This document shows positions 7,934-16,476 of a stretch of 64,000 bases of DNA, in pieces (within the stretch, counting starts at the first letter, position 1; the number at the start of each line of letters is the position of its first letter). Under the pieces are notes generated by a model, which saw only the letters and a list, made by a program, of their open reading frames with translations, searched no databases and was not told the DNA's origin. The translations under genes and the position numbers were made by a program. Source of the stretch: Synechococcus sp. BL107 (GTDB taxonomy: Bacteria > Cyanobacteriota > Cyanobacteriia > PCC-6307 > Cyanobiaceae). Where the stretch lies: positions 132,616-196,615 of the forward strand of contig NZ_DS022298.1 in assembly GCF_000153805.1 (NCBI RefSeq), written 5' to 3'.

Positions 7934-9957
7934 CCCCATCGGGACCTCTCCTCCTGGCGGGAGGTGGGCACAGCCATGCGCTTCTGCTCAAACGCTGGGC
8001 GATGAATCCGCAGTTGCGGCCAAAACGCGGGGTTGTCTTGGTGAATCGGCATCCCACGGCCTTGTATTCAGGCATGGTCCCAGGCCTGATCGCTGGGATC
8101 TATCGACGGGACGAGCTGAGTCTCAACCTGCCGCATCTCTGCGATCGAGCTGGTGTGGCCTTTGTACAGGCCGAAGTCCTAGGTGTTGATTCCCAACGCC
8201 AACATCTCCTCCTGCAAGAGCGTCCATCATTGCGCTTCGGTTTGCTCAGCCTCGATGTGGGGGCAGAGACGCGCAACGCTGACGACCTGGCTGGCGTTCC
8301 AATCAAACCGCTGGAAACAGCCCTTCAGTTTTTGTCGCAGCAAGACCCTCACGATCCAGAACCGTTTCGCATCGTTGGTGCAGGGCCAGCTGGGATCGAA
8401 GTGGCCTTAGCCCTACGCCGGCGCTGGCCCAATCGCGCACTGGAGTTGCAAGCCCGTACAGGCCAACTCAACGCCACCACAAGAGCCATCCTCCATCGCG
8501 CTGAGATTCAATGCGTCACCGACCCCATTGATCAGCCCACCCTCCTCTGCACCGGGAGTCGCGCCCCGTCTTGGCTGGCTGACAGTGGATTCGCGGTGGA
8601 TCACGACGGACGGGTGTTGACCAACCCCTTCCTCCAACTCGAGGGATACCCCCATCTGTTTGCAAGCGGCGATTGCGCCGTGATGGAGTCCCAGCCGCGG
8701 CCCGCTTCAGGGGTATGGGCGGTACGGTCTGCCCTGCCCTTGGCCAAGAATCTTGAGGCGGCCTGCAACGGCCAAAGACTGAAGCGGTGGAAGCCACAAC
8801 GCCATGCCCTGCAATTGGTTGGAACCGGGAACAACACGGCCTGGATGCAGCGAGGCCGTGCTCGCACGCAAGCGTTCACTCTGCTTTGGACCCTGAAACA
8901 ACAAATTGATCGGGCGTTTATGGCCGGTTTCAGCCAAGAATCGTCGATGGTCGCAGCCCAACCGATGGCTTGCCGGGGCTGTGCCGCCAAGCTTCCCGCA
9001 GCCCCCCTCACCGCAGCACTTTTACAAGCGGGTCTTCAAGGACAAGCGGAAGATGCCGCCAACCTCGGCGGGACACCAGCACTGCTGCAAAGCGTGGATG
9101 GCTTTCCAGCACTGGTGAGTGATCCCTGGCTCAATGGTCGACTCACCAGCCTGCATGCCTGCTCAGACCTCTGGGCTTGTGGAGCCAAGGTCACCAGTGC
9201 GATGGCAGTCATCACCCTGCCAGCCAGCCACCCCACCGAACAGCAAGAGCTGCTCCATCAGACCTTGGCAGGTGTTCAATCGGTCTTGGTTGAACAGGGA
9301 GCGTCGCTGATCGGGGGGCACACCTTGGAGTCGCGCAGTTCCACACCATCCCCGACCACCCTTGGATTACAGGTCGCCCTCAGCGTGAATGGTCAAAGTT
9401 CCGCACCTTGGGCCAAGGGGGGGATTCAGCCTGGAGATGCGCTCCTGCTGAGCCGTCCGCTTGGAGTCGGCGTAATTTTTGCCGCCGCCATGGCAGGGGT
9501 CGCCAAGCCCAAAGATGTCGAAGCGACCCTGCGCACGATGAACCAAAGCCAACATCACTTGGTGGCGGCATTGCAGAAGCATGGAGCCGACATCCATGCC
9601 TGTACCGACGTGACGGGCTTTGGATTGCTGGGACATCTCGGGGAGATGCTTCAGGGCAGCAAGTCCATCACCATTCAACTTTGGACGGATCGCATTCCCG
9701 CTCACCCGGGTGCGATGGATCTACTCGCACAAGGGCTAGCCAGCAGCCTGGCCCCCGCCAACCGGGACGCTTGGAGCTGGCTCGAGGGGCCAGTTCAGCT
9801 CAACCAATCTCCATCCCAGGCCTGTCTCGAACTACTGGTAGACCCACAAACCTGTGGGCCACTGATTGTGGCCTGCACTGCAACAGCTGCCGAAAGCCTT
9901 ACGGCACAGGATTCAGCTTGGATCCAAGTTGGCACTGCAGGATCCGGCCATGGCTAA
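7930..9957 (+). CDS. selD: FAD-dependent oxidoreductase / selenide, water dikinase fusion
   Basis: Two-domain protein of 675 residues. Residues 1-330 form a pyridine-nucleotide-disulfide-type oxidoreductase with a glycine motif at the N-terminus (LLAGGGHSHALLL), a second dinucleotide site (IVGAGPAGIEVAL) and a terminal FAD motif (LFASGDCAVM). Residues about 340-675 are SelD, which makes selenophosphate from selenide and ATP. Its active-site loop reads CRGCAAKL, matching the catalytic Cys17/Lys20 spacing of E. coli SelD with Cys, not Sec. This fusion is known in cyanobacteria and other bacteria, where selenophosphate probably supplies tRNA 2-selenouridine. The start at 7930 is set by the ATGA overlap with galE. 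The last 59 nt overlap the convergent membrane-protein gene. Confidence 0.93.
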   Translation: MTPSGPLLLAGGGHSHALLLKRWAMNPQLRPKRGVVLVNRHPTALYSGMVPGLIAGIYRRDELSLNLPHLCDRAGVAFVQAEVLGVDSQRQHLLLQERPSLRFGLLSLDVGAETRNADDLAGVPIKPLETALQFLSQQDPHDPEPFRIVGAGPAGIEVALALRRRWPNRALELQARTGQLNATTRAILHRAEIQCVTDPIDQPTLLCTGSRAPSWLADSGFAVDHDGRVLTNPFLQLEGYPHLFASGDCAVMESQPRPASGVWAVRSALPLAKNLEAACNGQRLKRWKPQRHALQLVGTGNNTAWMQRGRARTQAFTLLWTLKQQIDRAFMAGFSQESSMVAAQPMACRGCAAKLPAAPLTAALLQAGLQGQAEDAANLGGTPALLQSVDGFPALVSDPWLNGRLTSLHACSDLWACGAKVTSAMAVITLPASHPTEQQELLHQTLAGVQSVLVEQGASLIGGHTLESRSSTPSPTTLGLQVALSVNGQSSAPWAKGGIQPGDALLLSRPLGVGVIFAAAMAGVAKPKDVEATLRTMNQSQHHLVAALQKHGADIHACTDVTGFGLLGHLGEMLQGSKSITIQLWTDRIPAHPGAMDLLAQGLASSLAPANRDAWSWLEGPVQLNQSPSQACLELLVDPQTCGPLIVACTATAAESLTAQDSAWIQVGTAGSGHG

Positions 9958-11338
9958 GCCCTTCTGACCGGTCGACACAGCGATAGCCCACCTGCTCAAC
10001 CTCCTGCTGCAATGGGTTGAGTTTGCGCCGAAGCGCCTGTTCAGGCCCACTACTGGCCAACCAAATCTCGGAAGGGTGTGGGGTGATCGACAACCGTTGG
10101 CGCAGGGCGCTGCGATCACCCCATGCAGCCACGGGAGGTGCCATTCGACCCATCTGCTGTTCCATCCGATCACTGAGGTTGAGCAGACGTGCCCGAGGGC
10201 TGTATCGCTCAGGGAATCCATCCGTGTGCCGACTCACCATCCGAAACTGATCCTGTTCACGCACCCCGCCCAATCCCGGATCGAGTTCAACAAACCCTGG
10301 CCCCCACCAGCTGCCAATCACGATCACCAAAACAACACCGGCGAACAAACGCCCCCCCCGATTCAACCGAGCCTCACCAAACAAAACCGCCAAGACAGGC
10401 ACAAGGGCCGGAATCAGCACGACGAAATAACGACTGAAGGCAAGGGGCTTGAAGAAGGAGATCAGCACCACCCCAACCACCATCAAGGCAGAAGGGATCA
10501 GACCACTGCGATCCAACAGATCCATATCGAGCCAGCGCACTGGCTTGAGACCACCCCAACGACGCAGGATCACCAGCGTGAGCAGCAGCAGGGCCAACTT
10601 GGGCAGGGGCCAAACGCCAAGCCCACGGGCCAAGGTGTCCTCCAGCAAGGCAAAGCTCGGACCGCCAATCCAGCTGCCGGCCTTGGAACTGAAGAGATAG
10701 TCGGAGGCGTAGGCCATCCAAGCGAGGGCAGGGATCGCCCCCAGGCCAGCAGCCACTGATAAACCCAAACGACGGCGCCAGCCATCCCAGGCCCCAGCAG
10801 CCAACATCAAAAACAGACCATAAAAATGAGTTAGGGAAGCCAGAGCCACAGCTAGGGAATAGGGCACAACACGGCCTTGGTTGCGCCACCACCAAGCCAA
10901 GGCCACAAACAACACCAAGAGCGCATAGCTCTTGCCTTCAATCGAAAAACGAATGGGATAGGGGCTGCAAAGCGCCATCAGCGCCGCCAAGGGCACGGTC
11001 CCGCCCAAACGCTGATTTGCAGCCAAAGCCCGTGACTGGGCCACCATCAGAAGTCCTCCGGCCCCGTAGGCAAGCCAAGACAACAACCGCAAGGTGATCG
11101 GGCTTTGGCCCACCAGCTGGCCCCACCCCCAAAGCAAGCCGTAATAGAGAGGGGGATGGGTGTCGTGGCGGAGCATCGCAAGCAAAGCCGCCGGACTGGC
11201 TTGAAAACTCTTGCCCACGCTGTACAGCTCGTCGCTCCAGAGCGCCGTGGCATCAATCAGCAAGAGCGCCTTCAAGGCAAACCCTGCACACACCACAACG
11301 ACGACCAGGCGGATCAAAGCAGAACGGGAAAAACTCAT
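9899..11338 (-). CDS. GT39-like polytopic glycosyltransferase
   Basis: Integral membrane protein of 479 residues with many hydrophobic helices. The N-terminal LWSDELYSV and the downstream THPPLYYGLLWGW are the loop motifs of the GT39/ArnT-like superfamily, where the acidic residue after the first helix is essential. Such enzymes move sugars from polyprenyl-phosphate carriers to proteins or lipids at the outer face of the inner membrane. The acceptor is unknown. The start at 11338 overlaps the cca stop by 4 nt. The 3' end runs 59 nt into selD on the other strand, an unusual tail-to-tail coding overlap. The last ~100 residues are soluble. Confidence 0.82.
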   Translation of the reverse strand: MSFSRSALIRLVVVVVCAGFALKALLLIDATALWSDELYSVGKSFQASPAALLAMLRHDTHPPLYYGLLWGWGQLVGQSPITLRLLSWLAYGAGGLLMVAQSRALAANQRLGGTVPLAALMALCSPYPIRFSIEGKSYALLVLFVALAWWWRNQGRVVPYSLAVALASLTHFYGLFLMLAAGAWDGWRRRLGLSVAAGLGAIPALAWMAYASDYLFSSKAGSWIGGPSFALLEDTLARGLGVWPLPKLALLLLTLVILRRWGGLKPVRWLDMDLLDRSGLIPSALMVVGVVLISFFKPLAFSRYFVVLIPALVPVLAVLFGEARLNRGGRLFAGVVLVIVIGSWWGPGFVELDPGLGGVREQDQFRMVSRHTDGFPERYSPRARLLNLSDRMEQQMGRMAPPVAAWGDRSALRQRLSITPHPSEIWLASSGPEQALRRKLNPLQQEVEQVGYRCVDRSEGLSHGRILQCQLGSKLNPVP

Positions 11339-12549
11339 CGGCTTTGCTTCAACGCCTCCAGGCGTAAACGCTTCAACTCATTGCCTAATGCGGGGCCAGA
11401 CGACCAACCATCGGCGATCAGATCCCGAGCGCTTCTCGGTGATTTCAGATGTCGCCAACGCCCCCACCAGCGCAACAACGGTTTCCATTGCGGGGGTTGC
11501 AGGCACACCATGAAGGCCACTGTTTCTGGCATCCAGCCCTGGGATTCCAGGGCCGCAGTCCAGACATCAGGGGCCGCATGAACATCAGGTGCATCTGCGG
11601 ACAACAACCAATCCCGAAGTCGCACGAGCTGCTGGAGCCACCGCTGCTGTTGACCAGGAACACCCAAGCGACGGGCAACCGCCTCAGGATCCGGAGCAGC
11701 CGCTAACCAGGCCGGTAGCAAGGGAAGTGCAAGCCGTTGCGCCCAAGCAATCCGACGGTTTCGACCCCGATCGTTCTGCAAGGACGGATCCAACAACGCC
11801 ATCGCCTTCCACTCCTCTAGACAATCGAGTGCGACAGCCCAAGGCTCAACCTCAAACAACCGATCAAGCTCCATCCGCAGGCGATTCGCCAATGCCGGTG
11901 GAGCCTTATCCGGTGCGTCATACCAATGCCACGACCATGGCCAACGCCGCACCGTGGCGGTCACTTGCTGCTTCGCCTCCGGCGACAGAACAAATCCCAA
12001 GCGAGCCGCATAACGGCATGCACGAATTACACGGGTGGGGTCATCAGACACGCTCTCGTCGTGGAGAAACAACAAACGACCGGCGGCCAAATCCTGCTGA
12101 CCTCGGTGCGGATCGATGAGCTGCCCAGACAGCAGATCCTGAGCCATCGCGTTAATCGTGAAATCGCGACGCACCAGATCAGAATCCAACGAGCCTGGTT
12201 CAACCACGGGGTTCTCAGCTGGCATGGGGTAGCTCTCCCGTCGAGCCATGGCGAAATCCAAGGCCACACCATCGAGTTTCAAAGCCACAGTGCCAAAGGC
12301 TCCATAGCTCTGAAGTGCCATCACCCGCTGCTCACCACAACGCCTCAACAACTCAGCAGCAAGGCGCATGGGATCACCTTCGAGAACCCAATCCAAATCA
12401 GGCACACCTGACCAAGCCCGGCCATAGCGCTCATGGAGCAGCCCATCCCGCACGGCGCCCCCAACCATGGCCAACCGTTTAACGCCCGCACCAATTGCCG
12501 CCGCTCGTAAGTCAGCCAGCAAAGAGGACGGCACACCGGTCAGGTTCAT
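11335..12549 (-). CDS. cca: tRNA nucleotidyltransferase (CCA- or CC/A-adding)
   Basis: Class II tRNA nucleotidyltransferase/poly(A) polymerase head. It shows GGAVRD at 26-31, the catalytic DLDW, RRDFTINAMA and DDPTRVIRACRYAARLGF. The 404 residues lack an HD domain. Cyanobacteria can use either one CCA enzyme or separate CC- and A-adding enzymes. Sequence inspection alone does not separate these. The tRNA-Arg gene in this window has no encoded CCA, so the activity is needed. The start codon lies 3 nt from the longest possible start of the divergent kdsD gene. Confidence 0.92.
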   Translation of the reverse strand: MNLTGVPSSLLADLRAAAIGAGVKRLAMVGGAVRDGLLHERYGRAWSGVPDLDWVLEGDPMRLAAELLRRCGEQRVMALQSYGAFGTVALKLDGVALDFAMARRESYPMPAENPVVEPGSLDSDLVRRDFTINAMAQDLLSGQLIDPHRGQQDLAAGRLLFLHDESVSDDPTRVIRACRYAARLGFVLSPEAKQQVTATVRRWPWSWHWYDAPDKAPPALANRLRMELDRLFEVEPWAVALDCLEEWKAMALLDPSLQNDRGRNRRIAWAQRLALPLLPAWLAAAPDPEAVARRLGVPGQQQRWLQQLVRLRDWLLSADAPDVHAAPDVWTAALESQGWMPETVAFMVCLQPPQWKPLLRWWGRWRHLKSPRSARDLIADGWSSGPALGNELKRLRLEALKQSR

Positions 12550-12552
12550 CGC

Positions 12553-13581
12553 ATGGTGTGCATGACAATGGGCCGATCATCGTGGATATCGGTCTTGTCT
12601 GCTCTGACCCGTTGCCTAGAAGAGGAAGCCTCAGCAATCGCCACTGCAGCACAACGACTCAGCAGTGATCAAGTAGAGGCTGCGATTCAACTGCTCGAAC
12701 GTTGCGCCGATCGAAAAGCCAAGCTTGTGATCACTGGGGTCGGCAAAAGCGGAATCGTGGCTCGAAAAATCGCCGCCACTTTTTCATCCATCGGCTTGAT
12801 GGCGTTGTACCTCAACCCCCTCGATGCCCTCCATGGAGATCTGGGCGTCGTAGCACCAGAAGATGTGTGCTTGATGCTCTCCAACAGTGGCGAGACAACT
12901 GAACTGCTCGAGGTTCTTCCCCATCTCAAACGTCGGGGCACCGGACGCATCGCCATCGTTGGCCGAGCCGAGTCGTCCCTTGGTCGTGGAAGCGATGTGG
13001 TGCTGGAGGCCAGCGTCGACCGCGAAGTCTGTCCGCTCAATCTGGCACCAACCGCCAGTACAGCTGTTGCCATGGCGATTGGCGACGCACTCGCAGCGGT
13101 CTGGATGGAGCGTCGAGGCATCTCGCCCGCCGATTTCGCCCTGAATCACCCAGCGGGCTCCCTGGGCAAACAACTCACGATGACTGCTGCAGACCTGATG
13201 GTTCCGGCGAGCAAATTGCACCCCCTTCAACCAGACACATCTCTTCCCGACGTGATCGGTGGATTAACCCGAGACGGAATCGGCAGCGGCTGGGTGGAAG
13301 ACCCCAATTCTCCAGGCTCTTTGTTGGGAATCCTCACGGATGGCGACCTACGACGGGCCCTGCAAGACCACAGCGCCAACAACTGGAGCACCCTTCAAGC
13401 CGCCGACCTCATGACAGCCGACCCCATCACAGTGCGTTCCGATGTGTTGGTGGTGAAAGCCTTGGAGCAGATGGAGAACAACCGACGCAAACCGATCTCT
13501 GTGCTTCCGGTGGTTGGTGACAACAAGCAGCTGATCGGTCTGTTGCGTCTCCACGATCTCGTACAAGCAGGCCTGGCATGA
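12553..13581 (+). CDS. kdsD: D-arabinose-5-phosphate isomerase (KdsD/KpsF type)
   Basis: First step of Kdo synthesis: ribulose-5-phosphate to arabinose-5-phosphate. A SIS domain occupies about 45-190, with VGKSGIVARKIAATFSS and SNSGETTELL. Two CBS domains follow (about 215-340) with ILTDGDLRRAL. The conserved His of AlHGDLGVV is present. Three ATGs at the 5' end (12553, 12562, 12568) are possible. The first is reported, and the later ones leave more room for the divergent cca promoter. It overlaps kdsC by 4 nt (ATGA). With kdsC, kdsB and kdsA nearby, the Kdo role is more likely than a gutQ-like role. Confidence 0.93.
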   Translation: MVCMTMGRSSWISVLSALTRCLEEEASAIATAAQRLSSDQVEAAIQLLERCADRKAKLVITGVGKSGIVARKIAATFSSIGLMALYLNPLDALHGDLGVVAPEDVCLMLSNSGETTELLEVLPHLKRRGTGRIAIVGRAESSLGRGSDVVLEASVDREVCPLNLAPTASTAVAMAIGDALAAVWMERRGISPADFALNHPAGSLGKQLTMTAADLMVPASKLHPLQPDTSLPDVIGGLTRDGIGSGWVEDPNSPGSLLGILTDGDLRRALQDHSANNWSTLQAADLMTADPITVRSDVLVVKALEQMENNRRKPISVLPVVGDNKQLIGLLRLHDLVQAGLA

Positions 13582-14129
13582 GGAGATGGCGCTGGTGGCG
13601 AATCGGGAAGCGGCTGAGACAGATCAAGTTGCTTGTGCTCGATGTCGATGGCGTGCTCACGGATGGAGGGCTTTGGTTTGATGCGAGCGGGCATCTAACC
13701 AAACGGTTTGATGTGCGGGACGGTCTTGGGATTCGTTTGCTGCAACAGGCAGGAGTCGAAATCGCCTTCCTGAGTGGCGGGCAAGGAGGCGCCACTGAGG
13801 TGAGGGCACGCCAACTGGGAATTCAACACTGTCTCGTGGGCATCAAAGACAAACCAGAGGCGCTGCTCAAACTCCAACAACAACTTGGGATCGACATTGC
13901 CGAAACGGCCTTTGTCGGCGACGACCTCAATGACCTTGCCGTGCGGCCCGTTGTTGAACTTCTGATCGCTCCAGCCGATGCCTGCACGCCGGTGCGGCAG
14001 GGAGCCCATGCTGTTTTACGGAAACAAGGAGGCCACGGCGCTATCCGAGAACTCGCAGAAACGATCCTTCAAGCACGCGGGCGCTGGCAAACCCTGAAGC
14101 GCGATGGTTGGCGCGATCGAAATGACTGA
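13578..14129 (+). CDS. kdsC: 3-deoxy-D-manno-octulosonate 8-phosphate phosphatase
   Basis: HAD-superfamily C0-type phosphatase that releases Kdo from Kdo-8-phosphate. The nucleophile motif DVDGVLTDG sits at 22-30, with Asp22 and Asp24. FVGDDLNDLA supplies the metal-binding acidic pair. The 183 residues and the absence of a cap domain match KdsC tetramers. The start overlaps kdsD by 4 nt. The stop overlaps the following sulfotransferase start by 8 nt, so all three genes are probably co-translated. Confidence 0.93.
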   Translation: MRRWRWWRIGKRLRQIKLLVLDVDGVLTDGGLWFDASGHLTKRFDVRDGLGIRLLQQAGVEIAFLSGGQGGATEVRARQLGIQHCLVGIKDKPEALLKLQQQLGIDIAETAFVGDDLNDLAVRPVVELLIAPADACTPVRQGAHAVLRKQGGHGAIRELAETILQARGRWQTLKRDGWRDRND

Positions 14130-14961
14130 ACGCAACGGGACATTCGTCCTGGGGCTTGGGGCCCAAAAAGCAGGCTCTTCATGGCTTCACGCCCAACTCA
14201 ACCGTCGTCGAGATGCGGACTTTGGTTTCCTGAAGGAATATCACATTCACGATGCACGCACCCTGCCGGAGGCGGGCTTCAGCAATCGACGCATGCGTTC
14301 TCTGATCAAACCGCGCACCTGGCGTCGCCAGCGATTCATCGCTCAACCCCAGCGGTATTACGACTACTTCTCCAGCCTGTTGCGCCGACCGGGCATCAAG
14401 CTCACCGGTGACATCACGCCGTCGTACAGCGCCCTAAGCATTGGCACATTGACGGAGATCAAGGCCAACTTTGAGCAGCGAAAGATTTGCCTGCGCCCGG
14501 TTTTTCTAATGCGCGATCCGATCGAACGCATCATCTCCAGCCAGCGCATGAAGCTGCGCAAGCAAAACCAGCTCAACCACGAAGCCGAGGTAGAAGCGCT
14601 GCGACAACTCTGCGTTGAGCAGCCAGAGATGGTGAAGCTTCGCAGCGATTACGGCCACACCCTGAGGGCTCTCACCCAGGTGTTTGACCCAAGTGAGTGC
14701 TTTATCGACCTCTACGAACGCCTGTTCACCCCAGCAAGCTGGCAACGCCTTTGCGACGTTTTAACCGTTCCCTATGAAGAACCCGAATGGGAACAACAGG
14801 TGAACGTCAGCCGTACCAATACGCCGATTCCTGACGAGGTGCTGGCCGAACTGGGGGCGTGGCAGGCCCCCACCCTTGCTGCTGTGCGCCAAACCATGGG
14901 GCATCTTGATCTAGCTCAGCTCTGGCCTCTCGCCCATCGCTGGTGCGAAGACCTCAGCTGA
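14122..14961 (+). CDS. Sulfotransferase family protein
   Basis: Probable PAPS-dependent sulfotransferase of 279 residues. The 5'-phosphosulfate loop is seen as GLGAQKAGSSWLH near the N-terminus, and the 3'-phosphate-binding segment as FLMRDPIERIISSQ around residue 130. Start 14122 was preferred over 14104 because it places the PSB loop close to the N-terminus and gives a short overlap with kdsC. Coupling to kdsD-kdsC suggests that a Kdo-containing or neighbouring glycan is sulfated, which is inference. The stop is separated by one base from the stop of the convergent kdsB. Confidence 0.82.
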   Translation: MTERNGTFVLGLGAQKAGSSWLHAQLNRRRDADFGFLKEYHIHDARTLPEAGFSNRRMRSLIKPRTWRRQRFIAQPQRYYDYFSSLLRRPGIKLTGDITPSYSALSIGTLTEIKANFEQRKICLRPVFLMRDPIERIISSQRMKLRKQNQLNHEAEVEALRQLCVEQPEMVKLRSDYGHTLRALTQVFDPSECFIDLYERLFTPASWQRLCDVLTVPYEEPEWEQQVNVSRTNTPIPDEVLAELGAWQAPTLAAVRQTMGHLDLAQLWPLAHRWCEDLS

Positions 14962-14962
14962 A

Positions 14963-15742
14963 TCAAACCATCGCGCGTGCCTGTTCGAGCTGTTCAGCGG
15001 TGTCGACCGATAGGGAGGTTCCCTGCACTTCAAACGTGGCGATGGTGAGGCCAGCTTCGATCAAACGGAGCTGCTCAAGACGTTCCAAGTCTTCGAGGGG
15101 TGACGCTGGGAGTTGATTCCAAGCCGCCAACACATCCCCACGAAAGCCATACATCCCCACATGTCCCCAGAAGGTGGTGTGGCGATGCCATTCCGATGGA
15201 TCCACGTCACGCACATGGGGAATCGCAGACCGCGAGAAATACAACGCCCGGCCATCGTGGGCCAACAACGTTTTCACCACGTTGGGGTTGTGAACCGTCT
15301 CTGGCTTCAAGCCATAAACGGGAGTCACGACCGCTGGGACGGGATCAAGGCGGCGAAACTCAGCAGCCATCGCATCTATCACCTGGGGATCGATAAACGG
15401 CTGGTCCCCCTGAACATTGATCACAGCGGTTTGGTCTGCCGCAGGTGTTGCATCACCCCAGGCGAGAGCCATCAGCGCATTGGCCACTGAAGCGATCCTT
15501 TCACTGCCGGAGCTGCAGGATTCAGCCGTCATCAAAACGGGAAAGCCCCAAGCCTCGGCCCGCTGCTGAAGCTCCTGGCTGTCAGTGCAAAGCACAACAG
15601 TGTCTACAGCCGTGGATTCACGACAGCGCTCGAGAACCCGCTGAATCATCGGTTTACCACCGATCTCGGCCAGCACCTTGTTGGGCAGCCGCGACGATTG
15701 CAAACGGGCTGGAACAGCAACGACACATTTTTGAATTGCCAT
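14963..15742 (-). CDS. kdsB: CMP-Kdo synthetase (3-deoxy-manno-octulosonate cytidylyltransferase)
   Basis: Activates Kdo with CTP to CMP-Kdo. The nucleotidyltransferase fold begins with VAVPARLQSSRLPNKVL and continues with VNVQGDQPFIDP and YFSRSAIPHVRD, all typical KdsB segments. The length of 259 residues is normal. It shares one base with the upstream GT8-like gene stop (TAATG). Its presence with kdsA, kdsC and kdsD means that activated Kdo can be made. No Kdo transferase (waaA or KpsC/KpsS type) was recognised with confidence in the window. Confidence 0.94.
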   Translation of the reverse strand: MAIQKCVVAVPARLQSSRLPNKVLAEIGGKPMIQRVLERCRESTAVDTVVLCTDSQELQQRAEAWGFPVLMTAESCSSGSERIASVANALMALAWGDATPAADQTAVINVQGDQPFIDPQVIDAMAAEFRRLDPVPAVVTPVYGLKPETVHNPNVVKTLLAHDGRALYFSRSAIPHVRDVDPSEWHRHTTFWGHVGMYGFRGDVLAAWNQLPASPLEDLERLEQLRLIEAGLTIATFEVQGTSLSVDTAEQLEQARAMV

Positions 15743-16452
15743 TAATCCCAGAGCTTGATTGCTTCATCACGGGCAGCGAACCATTGAGCAGCCAAAGGTC
15801 CTCCCATCGTTCGTTGTTCGCGAAACCAAGGGCCACCGAGAGTCCAGTGCAACATCGGCGCCGGCTCCTCCTGTTCTGGAGGTCGCTGCACATCCACTAG
15901 ATGGTTCCATCCCCCCTGAATCGCTCCGATCTCGTGATCACCCTTTAACCAATGGAAACGATGCAGCTCCAAACCCGAAGCCGTATTGACGTAATCCACG
16001 GTGAGATTCGTGCAGCGGCTGCAGTTCAGCAGCATCAATGAGCTCCAATTTTTCTTCGGATATGGGCTCTGCACTTCACCCAGGAACTTCACCGTCTCTC
16101 CAGGAACATGTTCGTGCTGGACACACATCGCGCCATAGCGATCATCGCGCTGATCCCACAACGCTTTGATGTCGGCCTGGCAGAGCATGTCGCAATCCAT
16201 GAACAGCGCCCAGCCCTGATACCCCATCAAATACGGCACCAAAAACCGCGTAAAAGAAAACGCGGTGCTCTGTTTGGGATCCCGTTCACGGTGGAACAAC
16301 CCCTGGTTTTCCAACTGAGGCGTCACCAGGGGTGTAATCGCCAAAGGCACACTGCTGTGCTGATACAAGCTGTCGATCAGAACGTTGGTGGCAGCACGCT
16401 CACGCGGGTCGTAGCCGATGAAAATCGGAATCGGCGGGTGGGCGGTTGACAC
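15742..16452 (-). CDS. GT8-like glycosyltransferase
   Basis: GT-A fold transferase of 236 residues. It starts with IPIFIGYDPRER, has the metal-binding DCD at 86-88 (FMDCDML) and ends with the HWTLGGPWF segment, which resembles the terminal H-x-x-G-x-x-K/PW motif of GT8-like proteins. Sugar and acceptor cannot be deduced. It is directly upstream of kdsB with a 1-nt overlap, so it probably works on the same Kdo-linked glycan. The gap to the upstream sulfotransferase-like gene is 24 nt, consistent with one transcript. Confidence 0.78.
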   Translation of the reverse strand: MSTAHPPIPIFIGYDPRERAATNVLIDSLYQHSSVPLAITPLVTPQLENQGLFHRERDPKQSTAFSFTRFLVPYLMGYQGWALFMDCDMLCQADIKALWDQRDDRYGAMCVQHEHVPGETVKFLGEVQSPYPKKNWSSLMLLNCSRCTNLTVDYVNTASGLELHRFHWLKGDHEIGAIQGGWNHLVDVQRPPEQEEPAPMLHWTLGGPWFREQRTMGGPLAAQWFAARDEAIKLWD

Positions 16453-16476
16453 GGGCCGTTGGTTGCTGAGGGGAGA

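Noticed and set aside
8940-9010. Selenocysteine in SelD
   Set aside because: The catalytic position is a TGT cysteine codon, and no in-frame TGA or SECIS element is present.
10076-10759. Open frame of 227 codons on the plus strand
   Set aside because: It lies wholly opposite the GT39-like gene. The Gln/Thr/Pro-rich translation is the usual shadow of a GC-rich membrane-protein gene.
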